From Vicinamibacterales bacterium (GTDB lineage: Bacteria; Acidobacteriota; Vicinamibacteria; Vicinamibacterales; Fen-181): DNA of 64,000 bases. This document shows positions 1 through 10,332 of the stretch, in pieces; the first letter of the stretch is position 1; each line of letters starts with the position of its first letter. The translations under genes and the position numbers were made by a program. The notes under the pieces are model-generated. The model ran no database searches. It had not been told where the DNA came from and saw only the letters and a list, made by a program, of their open reading frames with translations. The DNA is taken from contig DASXVO010000035.1 of the NCBI GenBank assembly GCA_036504215.1, forward strand, positions 186,001-250,000, in the 5' to 3' direction.

Positions 1-1
1 C

Positions 2-103
2 GTGCAACGCGTGCCCGTCAGGATACTGCTGGACAAGGGGCAGGATCGGGAGCGCCTGCTCCGTCCGGGGATGTCGGTCGTGCCAACCGTCTTCACGCGG
101 TAG
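2..103 (+). CDS. HlyD/EmrA-type membrane fusion protein, C-terminal fragment
   Basis: Only the last 33 codons lie in the window; the reading frame enters from the left edge and ends in TAG three bases before the next ATG. The visible residues include the L-R-P-G-M-S-V segment that closes the last beta-barrel domain of periplasmic adaptor (HlyD/EmrA) proteins. The adaptor would join the inner-membrane transporter encoded directly downstream to an outer-membrane channel in a drug or toxicant exporter. The tight spacing to the MFS gene implies one operon. The family call rests on this short motif and on the neighbour. Confidence 0.7.
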   Translation: MQRVPVRILLDKGQDRERLLRPGMSVVPTVFTR

Positions 104-106
104 CCC

Positions 107-1666
107 ATGCCCGACCCGAAGCCGCCGGTCAGTCCCTGGCTCATCGCCGTCTCGGTGATGTTCGGCACGTTCATGGTCGTGCTCGACACGACGGTCGTGA
201 ACGTGTCGTTGCCTCACATCGCGGGGAACCTGTCGTCGACCATCGAGGAGTCGACGTGGGCGCTCACCTCCTATCTCGCGGCGAACGCGATCATCCTGCC
301 CATCACCGGCTGGCTCGCGAACTACTTCGGCCGCCGGCGCCTGCTGTTGATTTCCGTGGCCGGGTTCACCACGGCGTCGTTGCTGTGCGGACTCGCGACT
401 TCTCTGCCCATCTTGATCCTGTGGCGCGTCGTCCAGGGGATGACGGGCGGCGTGATGCAGCCGCTGTCGCAGGCAATCATGCTCGAGGCCTTCGAGCCGA
501 GGGATCGCGGGAAGGCGATGGCCTTCTTCGGCGTCGGGATTGTCGTGGCGCCCGTGCTCGGTCCCGTCCTCGGCGGCTGGCTGACCGACAACTGGTCGTG
601 GCGGTGGGTGTTCTACGTCAACCTGCCGATCGGCATCTTGTCGTTCCTGATGCTGCGGGCGTACGTGTTCGACCCGCCGTACATCCGGCGGGGGACAGCC
701 GGGATCGACTATTGGGGCATCGGCCTGCTGGCCGTCGGCATCGCGGCGCTGCAGATTGCGTTGGACCAGGGCCAGCAGAAGGACTGGCTGTCGTCGGACC
801 TCATCGTCGTGCTGCTCGTGATGGCGGCCGGCGGCCTTGGGATCTTCATCCTGCACGCGTTCCACTCGCGGCACCCGGTGGTCGATCTGCGGTTGTTCCG
901 CGAACCCACCTACGCGACCGGCGTCGTGCTGATCACGGCGATGAGTTTCGGGCTGTACAGCAGCCTCGTGCTGATGCCCGTGCTGCTGCAGACGCTGCTC
1001 GGCTACCCGTCACTCGAAGCTGGCTATGCAATGGCGCCGCGGGGGCTCGGGTCACTGCTCGCGATGCCACTGGTCGGCCTCCTGATGAACCGGACCGATC
1101 CCCGTCGGCTGATCGTCATCGGATTCCTCGTCAACGCCGTCTCGCTCTATTGGATGTCGTGGTTGAACCTGGAGGCGGGTTTCTGGGACATCTTCTGGCC
1201 GCAGTTCGTGCAGGGCGTCGGGATGGGGTTGCTCTTCGTGCCGCTCACCACCGTGACGATGGATCGGATCTCGCCCCGGGAGATGGGGCCGGCCACGAGC
1301 GTGTTCAACCTGCTCCGAAACATCGGTGGGAGCATCGGGATCGCGGTCATCCAGACCGTGCTCGCGCGCGACCGGCAGGAGCACTTCAACACGATCGGCG
1401 CGCACGTCAGCCAGTACTCGATGCAGACGCAGATGATGCTGAAGAACCTGACCGCGGCCTTCGTTGCGAAGGGCGCGGATCCGGTGACCGCCGCGAATCG
1501 CGCGTACGCCGGCGTGTTCGGCATGGTCCAGAAGCAGGCGGCGATGATCGCGTTCCTCGACGGGTTCAAGCTCCTGGCCGTGGTGTTCCTATTGCTGATA
1601 CCGCTCGTGCTCCTGATGCGGAAGCCCCGGCACCACGAGAGCCCGGGCATGATTGCGGGGGACTGA
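107..1666 (+). CDS. DHA2-family (EmrB/QacA) MFS multidrug exporter
   Basis: A 519-residue inner-membrane protein of the length and hydrophobic pattern expected for a 14-helix drug:H+ antiporter. Visible family motifs are L-D-T-T-V-V-N-V-S-L-P in helix 1 (residues 26-36), the loop 2-3 motif G-W-L-A-N-Y-F-G-R-R-R (68-78) and the antiporter motif G-P-V-L-G-G in helix 5 (152-157). It begins three bases after the adaptor stop, so the two genes form an EmrAB-like pair that would export hydrophobic compounds across both membranes. The substrate cannot be read from the sequence. Confidence 0.92.
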   Translation: MPDPKPPVSPWLIAVSVMFGTFMVVLDTTVVNVSLPHIAGNLSSTIEESTWALTSYLAANAIILPITGWLANYFGRRRLLLISVAGFTTASLLCGLATSLPILILWRVVQGMTGGVMQPLSQAIMLEAFEPRDRGKAMAFFGVGIVVAPVLGPVLGGWLTDNWSWRWVFYVNLPIGILSFLMLRAYVFDPPYIRRGTAGIDYWGIGLLAVGIAALQIALDQGQQKDWLSSDLIVVLLVMAAGGLGIFILHAFHSRHPVVDLRLFREPTYATGVVLITAMSFGLYSSLVLMPVLLQTLLGYPSLEAGYAMAPRGLGSLLAMPLVGLLMNRTDPRRLIVIGFLVNAVSLYWMSWLNLEAGFWDIFWPQFVQGVGMGLLFVPLTTVTMDRISPREMGPATSVFNLLRNIGGSIGIAVIQTVLARDRQEHFNTIGAHVSQYSMQTQMMLKNLTAAFVAKGADPVTAANRAYAGVFGMVQKQAAMIAFLDGFKLLAVVFLLLIPLVLLMRKPRHHESPGMIAGD

Positions 1667-1667
1667 C

Positions 1668-2570
1668 ATGGTGCACGCGATCGACCTCGAGTTCCTCGGC
1701 CGTCCGCGCGTGATTGCGTCCGGACTCATCGAACGGGCAGGCAGCCTGGCCGTCGTCGATCCCGGGCCGACCACCACCCTGAGCAGGCTCCGGACGGGAG
1801 TCGCGGCGCGGGGCCGGGCCTTCGAGGAAATCGACACGGTCCTCCTGACGCACGTTCATCTGGATCACGCCGGGGCCACCGGCGCCATCGTCCGGGCGCT
1901 GCCCCGCGTGCAGGTCTACGTGCACGAGCGCGGGGCACCGCACGTCATCGATCCGTCCAAACTGGTGCAGAGCGCGACCCGGCTGTACGGTGACGAGATG
2001 GATCGGCTCTGGGGCGAAATCGTCCCCGTCCCCGCCGCGAACGTGCACGCGATGAAGGGTGGCGAGCGGATCCGCGCGGCCGGCGGCGAGATCGACGTCG
2101 CGTACACGCCCGGCCACGCGTGGCATCACGTCAGCTACTTCGACCCCGAGAGCGGGACGGCGTTCACCGGTGATGTCGGCGGCATCCGGATCGGCGATCC
2201 GCTCTTCGTCGTTCCGCCGACACCCCCGCCCGACATCGACCTGGAGGCATGGGCGGTGAGCATCGATCGTGTTCGCGCGTGGAAGCCCCGCCAGTTGTTC
2301 CTCACGCACTTCGGTCCGCACGACGACGCGGCGGCGCACCTCGATGAGCTGGAATCACGCCTGAGCGGGTTCGGCGGCATTGCCTGGAAACTCGTTGCCG
2401 ATCCGACGCTCGACGAAGAGCAGCGGATGGCCCGCTACATCGAGGCGATGAGACGCGCGCTCCGCGATCGGATGCCCGATGAAGAAGCGATGCGCCGCTA
2501 CGACCTGGCCGTCCCGCTGGATCACTGCTGGATCGGCCTGGCGCGCTACTGGAGAAAGCGCCAGACGTAG
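1668..2570 (+). CDS. MBL-fold metallo-hydrolase
   Basis: A 300-residue metallo-beta-lactamase-fold hydrolase. The metal-binding motif H-V-H-L-D-H-A-G-A is at residues 62-70, with further conserved His in G-H-A-W-H-H and T-H-F-G. The C-terminal third is helical, as in the glyoxalase II-like/flavin-free members of the fold. The ATG at 1668 starts one base after the MFS stop and has a purine-rich GCGGGGGA ribosome site inside the end of that gene; a TTG at 1653 is less likely. Translational coupling to the exporter is likely. The substrate is unknown; thioester or lactone hydrolysis is typical of the fold but is only a guess here. Confidence 0.85.
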   Translation: MVHAIDLEFLGRPRVIASGLIERAGSLAVVDPGPTTTLSRLRTGVAARGRAFEEIDTVLLTHVHLDHAGATGAIVRALPRVQVYVHERGAPHVIDPSKLVQSATRLYGDEMDRLWGEIVPVPAANVHAMKGGERIRAAGGEIDVAYTPGHAWHHVSYFDPESGTAFTGDVGGIRIGDPLFVVPPTPPPDIDLEAWAVSIDRVRAWKPRQLFLTHFGPHDDAAAHLDELESRLSGFGGIAWKLVADPTLDEEQRMARYIEAMRRALRDRMPDEEAMRRYDLAVPLDHCWIGLARYWRKRQT

Positions 2571-2588
2571 CAGCCCGTATATGGGCTG
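2571..2588. terminator. Hairpin between convergent genes
   Basis: CAGCCC-GTATAT-GGGCTG is a perfect six-base-pair inverted repeat directly after the hydrolase stop codon, followed by a second GC-rich repeat around 2606-2625. It lies between convergent genes (MBL hydrolase and aspartate kinase) and would work in both directions, but there is no T run, so classical Rho-independent termination is uncertain. Confidence 0.4.
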
Positions 2589-2642
2589 GTAGGCCAGGGG
2601 ACGATCGGGCCCCCGGGCCCGCCCGGGCTGCCAGGCGGGGCG

Positions 2643-3826
2643 TCACATCGGCCAGATTGCGGCGTGCGCCAGCCGGGCGGCACGGTCGCGGGCCGCGTCC
2701 GGGACGACGAACGTGCAGCGGCGCTCGCCTACCTCGCAGCCGTGGACATCGATAGCCTGCTGCGCCAGCAGGGCGCTCAGGCGGGGAAGGTGTTCGCGCA
2801 GGGCTCCCGCCTCTCCAACCACCGACAACCAGCAGCAGGCACCGTCACGGCGCAGCGGATCGGTGCCCGCTTCGGCGAGGGCGTCGCGCAGATCCACCGC
2901 CTTGTCGGCCGTGGCCCCGACCAGCAGCCGTCCCGTGCGACTGTCGGTCATCGACATCACCAGGCGCCGTCTCTCCCAGGTCTCGCGCGTGGTGTCGTTC
3001 ACGCAGCCGGCCGGCAATGCGAATGTGTCCATCGGCGGGAGCAGCGCGAGGCCGACAAGCGGCTCCTCATCGGTCACGTCGGCCACCGTCGTCCCCGGCG
3101 AGTCGGAGAACGTCGACCGCACCACCACGGGCGTACGGCCCTTCCACCCGGTGAGCAGCGCACGGGGGTGGACGACTTTCGCGCCGAAGCGCGCCAGTTC
3201 GTACATCGCTCCGTAGCTGACGTGCCCGCGCATCCTCGCCGTGGGCACGATCCGCGGATCCACCGTCGCGACGCCATCCACGTCGGTGAAGATGTCCACG
3301 TGGTGCGCATGGAGCGCGACGCCGACGGCCACGCCCGACGTGTCGCTGCCACCGCGTCCGAGCGTCGTGTAGTCCAGCGTGCCGGGCGCGACGCCCTGTC
3401 CCCCGGTGATGACCGGGACCTGGCCTGCCGCCATCAGCGCGTGCAGCCGGCTCGTGTCGATCTCGACGATCTCCGACTCGACATGGTGGCCGTCGGTGTA
3501 GATGCGCGCCTGCGCGCTCGTCAATCCCACCGCCGCCACGCCGGCCTGGCGCAACGTGTGCGACATCAGCGCCACCGAAATCGCCTCGCCACACGTGAAC
3601 ATCAGGTCGTAGTCGCGCGGATCCACCGGCGCGCCGCCGGCTCGCAACAGATCGAGGAGGGTGTCGGTCGCGTACGGATCGCCGCGGCGGCCGATGGCCG
3701 AGATGACCACCGCGACCTGCTGACCGGCCGCCAGTGCGCGTCGGACGTGCCCGGTGACGAGGTCGCGGCGATCGGGCGTCGAGACGGACGTGCCCCCGAA
3801 CTTCTGGACGATGACTGTCGGCTGGC

Positions 3827-3830
<4 letters not shown>
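2643..3830 (-). CDS. lysC: Aspartate kinase
   Basis: A 395-residue aspartokinase that phosphorylates aspartate in the first step to lysine, threonine and methionine. The N-terminal K-F-G-G-T-S motif is at residues 10-15, followed by the amino-acid kinase fold with G-G-S-D-T-S in its central part and a shortened C-terminal regulatory (ACT-like) region. The ATG at 3830 overlaps the stop of the upstream asd gene in an ATGA, so the two are translationally coupled. An upstream extension of the open frame is only the shadow of asd. The regulatory part is shorter than in classical lysine-inhibited enzymes, so feedback sensitivity is unclear. Confidence 0.93.
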
Positions 3831-4858
<1,028 letters not shown>

Positions 4859-5072
4859 GGATGTCTCCTGTGTTCCGTCCAAGCCTGGGTTCCGATCATA
4901 GGTCGCACCCCGTGCCCGTTTCAATCCCGTCGGCTCACGTGGCCCTGCTCCCGTTCTTGACACCCGCGGAGATCCGCGTCAGAGTCGGGCGGCACGGCGC
5001 GCGCAAGGCGCCCCCTCGCGATGGTTCACGTCTGGTTCGTGACGTTCACTGGTGGATATCAAGGAGGCATTC

Positions 5073-6452
5073 ATGTTGAAGCGGATCGCGGTTGCGTCAA
5101 CGGCCGCGCTGGTGACGATGGCGATGGCCTGGACGGCCGGTGCGCAGGCACCGGCTCCCGCGGGCAAGGGTCTGCCGGTTACCGCCATCAAGGCCGGTCG
5201 GCTGCTCGACCCGGAGACTGGCACCGTGGCAATCAACCAGGTGATCCTCATCGAGGGAGAGAAGATCAAGGCCGTCGGACCGAACCTTGCCATCCCTGCC
5301 AATGCGAGCGTGATCGATCTGGCCAGGATGACGGTCATGCCCGGCCTGGTGGATGCGCACACGCACATGACGCTCACGTACAAGGAGCAGCCGGAGAACA
5401 ACTACTACTACCTGACCTACGTGATGGAGTCGACGCCGCTGCGCGCGATCCAGGGTGCGTCCAACGCGATGCAGTTGTTGAACTCCGGATTCACCGTCGT
5501 GCGCGATGTCGGCAACAATGCCCTCTACGCCGACGTGGCGGTCCGTCAGGCGATCGAGCAGGGGTGGCTGCCGGGACCGACGGTGATTCCGTCCGGCCCG
5601 ATGATCGGCAGCACCGGCGGACAGTACTGGCCGACCCCCGAGATGTACAAGTACCACAACATCATGTACCCGGAGTACATCGACGCGAACAGTCCGGACG
5701 AGATCCAGCGCGCGGTCCGCGAGAACATGCTGTTCGGGGCGCGGACGATCAAGCTCTGCATCGACTGCAAGCCGTGGATGTACTCGGTGGACGACATCAA
5801 GCTGGCGATTCGCGAGGCCGCGCAGGGCGGGTGCAAGGTCGAGGGCCACGTCCAGACGCCTGAGGGCGCGCAGCGGGCGATCGACGCCGGCATCTACATC
5901 ATCGCGCATGGCAACCCGCTCACACCCGAGCATCACCGGCAGATGGCGGAAAAGGGGATCTTCCTCGCCGGGACCGACACGCCGTTCACGAATTACCGGG
6001 GCACGGAGGTCGCGTTCAAGCGGGCCGTGGACAATCTCCGGGACGCGTGGGAGAAGAAGGTCCCGCTGACCTTCTCGACGGACTTCGACTATTGGAACGA
6101 CCGGATGCGGGAAGAGAAGACGGGCGAATACCTGACGCGCGGCGAGCTGACGTTGAACTTCCTGCAGACCTGGAAGGCCGCGAAGATTCCGAACGCCGAC
6201 ATCCTGAAGGCGATCACCTTCAACGGCTACCGCGCCGCGGACATCATCAAGGATCGCGGGCCGATCAAGCCGGGCTTCTACGCGGACCTGATCGCCATGC
6301 CGGGCGATCCGCTCGCCGACATCGACGCGCTGAAGGCCGTGCAGTTCGTGATGCGAAACGGGATGGTGTTCAAGAAGGACGGCGTAATGACCCCCGAGAA
6401 GTTCTTCCACCCGGGCCCCGTCCGGACGCCGAACGGGCGGTGGACCCGGTAG
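5073..6452 (+). CDS. Secreted amidohydrolase-family protein
   Basis: A 459-residue exported metal-dependent hydrolase of the amidohydrolase superfamily. A signal peptide spans roughly residues 1-24 (ending A-G-A-Q-A). The protein then shows the imidazolonepropionase/prolidase-like layout: a small beta domain, the H-T-H metal pair in V-D-A-H-T-H-M-T, conserved His in the barrel (G-H-V-Q, A-H-G-N) and a late Asp in S-T-D-F-D. The ATG at 5073 is preceded by AAGGAGG at ideal spacing. Periplasmic or extracellular dipeptide, lactone or organophosphate-type hydrolysis is typical of such proteins; the real substrate is unknown. It is divergent from asd-lysC. Confidence 0.88.
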   Translation: MLKRIAVASTAALVTMAMAWTAGAQAPAPAGKGLPVTAIKAGRLLDPETGTVAINQVILIEGEKIKAVGPNLAIPANASVIDLARMTVMPGLVDAHTHMTLTYKEQPENNYYYLTYVMESTPLRAIQGASNAMQLLNSGFTVVRDVGNNALYADVAVRQAIEQGWLPGPTVIPSGPMIGSTGGQYWPTPEMYKYHNIMYPEYIDANSPDEIQRAVRENMLFGARTIKLCIDCKPWMYSVDDIKLAIREAAQGGCKVEGHVQTPEGAQRAIDAGIYIIAHGNPLTPEHHRQMAEKGIFLAGTDTPFTNYRGTEVAFKRAVDNLRDAWEKKVPLTFSTDFDYWNDRMREEKTGEYLTRGELTLNFLQTWKAAKIPNADILKAITFNGYRAADIIKDRGPIKPGFYADLIAMPGDPLADIDALKAVQFVMRNGMVFKKDGVMTPEKFFHPGPVRTPNGRWTR

Positions 6453-6461
6453 CCGGTCACC

Positions 6462-7364
6462 CTACAACTGCCCGTGCCCTCCGTAGAGTTCCCCGGCCTC
6501 GACGCGGACGGGCAGTTGGTTCTGTTTCGGCGGCAGCGGGCAGGTGGCGAACTCGGTGAACGCGCACGGCGGGTTCTCCGCCTTGTTGAAATCGAGAGCC
6601 ACACGGCCGTTCTGCGGAAGGTCGGCGTAGAGGAATCGGCCGGCTGGGTATGTGGTATCGCCGCTCGTCCGATCCTTGAAGTTGAAGAAGAGTCGACGGC
6701 CCTGGCCAATCGGGTCGAGCCGGTAGTCCCGGCCGTCGAGGGTGAACACGACCGCGCCCGGGCTCGCCTGAGATTCGACCTGGCCGAGCACGTTCACGAT
6801 CGGCAGCATCTTCGGCGGCTGGTACGGCTCGAACCGCGCAGAAATCCGCCACGTCTCCCGGGTCGGATACCATCGTTCGTCGGTAAAGGCCAGCCGTGCG
6901 GGGCTTTGCCGGTCACGCACGCGAATCCCGAACCGATCGCCGCGCTCGATGAGCGTCAGGCTCAGGGTACCGATCGTCAGGCGGTCCGACGGCCGCTCCG
7001 TGTCCGGGCGCAGGCGGCTGGCGCCCGGCGCGGGCTGTCCGTTGATCTGCACCGGGTGACCGGGAGCCGGCTCGAACGTCACCCGCCCCGCACTCAGCGT
7101 GAAGACACCGAGGCTGGCGGGCGCGTCGGCGGGCAGCCTGACCGCCGAGCCGGGCGCGCTGCCGGCGCGGTTCGCGCCGTCGTGCAGCCATTCAAGTCCC
7201 ACCACCGTCAGCCAGCCATCGTCGGCCTTCAGATCCGCCTGGTGACGATCCCGCCACTGTTGGATCAGCTCGACGTACGAAGCCGCGGGCTGGAAACCGG
7301 CGAGCGTGGCGGCGAGTGAAGCGAGCGCCATCGCCCACGCGAGTGCAGCGCGAGGTCTCAGCAC
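6462..7364 (-). CDS. DUF1684 domain-containing exported protein
   Basis: A 300-residue protein with an N-terminal hydrophobic signal (about residues 5-30) and the features I associate with DUF1684: a G-W-L-T-V-V-G-L-E-W-L segment near the start, a central R-W-Y-P motif, and the C-terminal N-P-P-C-A-F-T-E-F-A-T-C-P-L-P-P block. Its function is unknown; it is probably periplasmic. It is the last gene of the minus-strand run that starts with the TonB receptor, and its start overlaps the end of the TetR gene by seven bases. Confidence 0.85.
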   Translation of the reverse strand: MLRPRAALAWAMALASLAATLAGFQPAASYVELIQQWRDRHQADLKADDGWLTVVGLEWLHDGANRAGSAPGSAVRLPADAPASLGVFTLSAGRVTFEPAPGHPVQINGQPAPGASRLRPDTERPSDRLTIGTLSLTLIERGDRFGIRVRDRQSPARLAFTDERWYPTRETWRISARFEPYQPPKMLPIVNVLGQVESQASPGAVVFTLDGRDYRLDPIGQGRRLFFNFKDRTSGDTTYPAGRFLYADLPQNGRVALDFNKAENPPCAFTEFATCPLPPKQNQLPVRVEAGELYGGHGQL

Positions 7365-7996
7365 GATGCCTCCTTCTCGGTCGGCCGCCGCAGGATGCCG
7401 TAACGCAACATATCCGAGACCTCTGCAATCAACTGATCTGAGCTTCGTCCGAAGTGGTTCGGGACGCCGAACACGATTTCAATCGAGAAGTAGTGCAGGA
7501 ACATCCGGCTGACCAGCATCACCGCTGCGACCGGGGAGACGCCGGGGCGGAGTTTCTCGTCGAGGCGGAGGTGATCGCGATGATGCACGAGAAACGACTC
7601 GTAGCGGTGCGCCATGTCCTTGTAGAACTTGCGGATGTGCTTGCCGTCGAACTCGACAACGTCCACGTAGATCAACGCGACGTGCTGGCGCCACTGCTGG
7701 ACGCTTTCGCGGGAAGCGTTTCCGACTTCCTCGAGGTTGTCGGGAAACGCACCCGAGGCGAGCGCCCGGTTGACCGGGAACTCCGGACTGGCAATCGCCT
7801 CCCAGTACTGGTCCAGGAGTTGATGGAAGATCGTCTCCTTTTCCTTGAAGTGGTGATAGACGTTCCCGGTCGAGACGCCAGCCGCCTCGGCGATGTCGCG
7901 GACGGTTGTCGCCCGATATCCCTGGTGCGAAAAGAGCCTCAGCGCGGCCTCCAGAATCTGGGCCCGGCTCTTCTGCGTGCGTTCTTCCTGGTTCAT
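7358..7996 (-). CDS. TetR/AcrR-family transcriptional regulator
   Basis: A 212-residue one-component repressor. The N-terminal helix-turn-helix is clear (residues about 22-60: I-L-E-A-A-L-R-L-F, then T-V-R-D-I-A-E-A-A-G-V-S-T-G-N-V-Y-H-H-F). The C-terminal part is an all-helical ligand domain. It lies within the acyl-metabolism run, overlapping the upstream hydrolase by four bases (ATGA) and the downstream DUF1684 gene by seven, so it is cotranscribed and probably autoregulates. Acyl-CoA-type ligands are common in such settings; that is an inference. Confidence 0.92.
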   Translation of the reverse strand: MNQEERTQKSRAQILEAALRLFSHQGYRATTVRDIAEAAGVSTGNVYHHFKEKETIFHQLLDQYWEAIASPEFPVNRALASGAFPDNLEEVGNASRESVQQWRQHVALIYVDVVEFDGKHIRKFYKDMAHRYESFLVHHRDHLRLDEKLRPGVSPVAAVMLVSRMFLHYFSIEIVFGVPNHFGRSSDQLIAEVSDMLRYGILRRPTEKEASC

Positions 7997-8886
7997 GCTT
8001 CGCCTTCAGTGCCGACAATCTCGAACTCGAGCGTGTGCGCGCGGGCAAAGGCCGCAAGCTGCCCGAAGAAGACGTCGGACCGTTCGAGATGGACGCAATG
8101 TCCACACCGGTCGACGATCTCGAACCGGGTGTGCGGGAGGATTCTACCGATCTTCTGCTGGACCTGCACGGGAATCGCACGGTCCTCGGCGCCCGCCATG
8201 ATCAGAGTCGGCGTCCGGATCGCGGCGTACTCGGGCAGCCGCAGGTCGAGGTCGGCAAACAGCGGAATCTGGGCCTCCGTCAGCCGGATCAGACTGTGTC
8301 TCGCGTCCTTGTAGCGATCGTAGAAGCGCTGCCGCATCGGTTCGAGCGCGGCGTACGACTCGGTGGCGAACGACTCGCCGAAGATCTTCTCGTACAGGTA
8401 GTGCGTGTAGACCTCGAACAACTCCAGGCTGCCGCGATAGAAGCGAAGCGAGAGATCCTGGTACATCTGGAACAGGGTCTCGTGGCTCAGCAGGGTGCCC
8501 GAGATCGTCAGCGTGTGGAGGCGGTGCTGATTTCGACGCGCGAACTCCAGCGCGACGAAGCCCCCGTACGAGATGCCCATCAGGTGCAGACGGTCGATGC
8601 CCAGGTGGTCGAGAATCATCGCCAGGTAGTCGCCCAGGCGCGGGATCGCGCACGGCGCATCTTCGGCTGACGACTGGCCCTGGCCGGGGTAGTCGAAGAG
8701 CACGATGTCGAACTCGGGCATCAGACGCGGCAGGAAGGAACTCCAGGCCCGCGTGTGCATGGCGAGACCGTTCAGCAGGCAGACCGTCTCGCGCCGGCCG
8801 GTGCCGAAGCGTTCCCAGTGGATTCGGCACCCGTCCACGTCGAGATGTCCCGATCGATCCGGCGCTGGTGTGGTAGTGGTTGGCAT
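7993..8886 (-). CDS. Alpha/beta hydrolase
   Basis: A 297-residue alpha/beta-hydrolase fold enzyme. The nucleophile elbow is G-I-S-Y-G-G, the oxyanion region lies in the L-N-G-L-A-M segment, and the catalytic His is in D-R-C-G-H-C-V-H-L. It has no signal peptide, so it is cytoplasmic. It sits between the thiolase gene (170 bases upstream) and the TetR gene (four-base overlap). A thioesterase, lactonase or C-C hydrolase role within the acyl pathway is plausible but not provable from the sequence. Confidence 0.88.
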   Translation of the reverse strand: MPTTTTPAPDRSGHLDVDGCRIHWERFGTGRRETVCLLNGLAMHTRAWSSFLPRLMPEFDIVLFDYPGQGQSSAEDAPCAIPRLGDYLAMILDHLGIDRLHLMGISYGGFVALEFARRNQHRLHTLTISGTLLSHETLFQMYQDLSLRFYRGSLELFEVYTHYLYEKIFGESFATESYAALEPMRQRFYDRYKDARHSLIRLTEAQIPLFADLDLRLPEYAAIRTPTLIMAGAEDRAIPVQVQQKIGRILPHTRFEIVDRCGHCVHLERSDVFFGQLAAFARAHTLEFEIVGTEGEA

Positions 8887-9055
8887 GGCTGTTCAATCGA
8901 GCGCCAGTCCTCGGAGTCGCTGAAGGGGGGGCGGCACACCGTGGACGGAGGACGGAGGATGGAGAACGGAACACGCAGAGCAGGAGGCGAGGGGGGCGCG
9001 GCGTCCCGGATCCCCGTCCACGTGTTCCGCTCACCACGGGTGCATCAGCATCCGG

Positions 9056-10264
9056 CTAGTCGGCGCGAGTCAGGACGGTGCACACCGAGGCGCAGATTGG
9101 GCCGCCAATGTTGAACGTCGCCGCCGCGTGCGGGTTCGCCACCTGCAGCTCCTTCGCCACCTTGCCCAGGAGCTGCTGCGCCGACCATCCGACCATGGCG
9201 ATGCCGGTGGCGCCGATGGGATGGCCCTTGGCGATCAGCCCGCCCGACGTGTTGATCCCGCACTCGCCGGACGGGGCCGCCTTGCCGTCCACCCAGTACC
9301 GCGCGCCCTGGCCCGGCTCCGCCTTGCCGATGACCTCGGTGCCGATCGCCGCCATGACCGTGAAGCAGTCGTGGACCTCGGCGACGTTGACGTCGGCCGG
9401 TTTCACGCCCGCCATCGTGTACGCCTTCTGCATCGCGCGACGCGCGCCGGCAGGATGCAGTACGTCCCGCCCCGCCTTCTTGAGCGGGTCGGTTGCCTGC
9501 GCGTAGCCCGCCAGTCGCACCGTGTCCGCCCTCTTCACGCCGAGGCGCGCAAGTCCTTCGTCCGTGGCGAGGATGAGCGCGGCGTAGCCGTCGGTGATCT
9601 GCGAGCAATCGTAGGTCTTCAGCGGCAGCCCTTCGACGACATAGCGATTGATCCCCTCGATCTTCATCGCCTGCTCGAGCGTGATCTGGACCTTCTGCAT
9701 CTGCGCGCACGGGTTGTACTTTGCGTTGGCGTACTCCGCCACCGCAATCTGCGCGAGGTCCGCCTCCGGCACCCCCCAGTGCTTCATGTAGGCGTCCATC
9801 ACCTCGGCGAAGAGATGCGGAAAGACGAATACCTTCCCCTCGCGTTCCTCGGGGTGCGAGAAGTAGCCGAGCGCTTCGCCAATCAGCTTGCCGTCCATCT
9901 TGCCCGCGGCGTCGCGCATCTTCTCGTACCCGATGGCCACTCCGACCTCGCCGTCGCCGGCCAGCAGTTTGTAGATCACCGACAGGATGGCCTGTCCGCC
10001 CGAGGCGCAGGCGTTCTCGACCGACTCGATCGGCTTGCCTTCCAGGCCGGGCACCATCGCGACCAGGCCGGCCAGCAGGCCCTGCCGGTTCAGCGACATG
10101 TTGCACGTCGCGCCGACCGAGCCGACGTCGATCGAGGCTGCCTCGACGCCGATCTCGCGGCACGCGCCCGTCACCGCCTGAGTGATGATCTCCGGCACGG
10201 TCATGCCGAGCAGCTTTCCGAACTTCGACTGGTGGTACGCAGCGATATAGACTGGCTTTGGCAT
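9056..10264 (-). CDS. SCP-x-like thiolase (acetyl-CoA acetyltransferase family)
   Basis: A 402-residue thiolase-fold enzyme of the SCP-x/thiolase-like class. The nucleophilic cysteine is Cys86 in E-N-A-C-A-S-G-G. The E-V-H-D-C-F block and G-H-P-I-G-A-T-G follow, with the last glycine-rich block near the C-terminus (N-I-G-G-P). The start at 10264 follows from M-P-K-P-V directly before the first strand; the longer open frame upstream has no family resemblance. It lies 68 bases downstream of the acyl-CoA ligase, so the two probably act in sequence: activation to CoA, then thiolytic cleavage or condensation. Confidence 0.9.
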   Translation of the reverse strand: MPKPVYIAAYHQSKFGKLLGMTVPEIITQAVTGACREIGVEAASIDVGSVGATCNMSLNRQGLLAGLVAMVPGLEGKPIESVENACASGGQAILSVIYKLLAGDGEVGVAIGYEKMRDAAGKMDGKLIGEALGYFSHPEEREGKVFVFPHLFAEVMDAYMKHWGVPEADLAQIAVAEYANAKYNPCAQMQKVQITLEQAMKIEGINRYVVEGLPLKTYDCSQITDGYAALILATDEGLARLGVKRADTVRLAGYAQATDPLKKAGRDVLHPAGARRAMQKAYTMAGVKPADVNVAEVHDCFTVMAAIGTEVIGKAEPGQGARYWVDGKAAPSGECGINTSGGLIAKGHPIGATGIAMVGWSAQQLLGKVAKELQVANPHAAATFNIGGPICASVCTVLTRAD

Positions 10265-10332
10265 GGCACTCTCCAGGTTTCGAGTACAGCGAACCGCGGG
10301 CCAGCGGGGCGTCGGCCCGGCGGACGAACGGA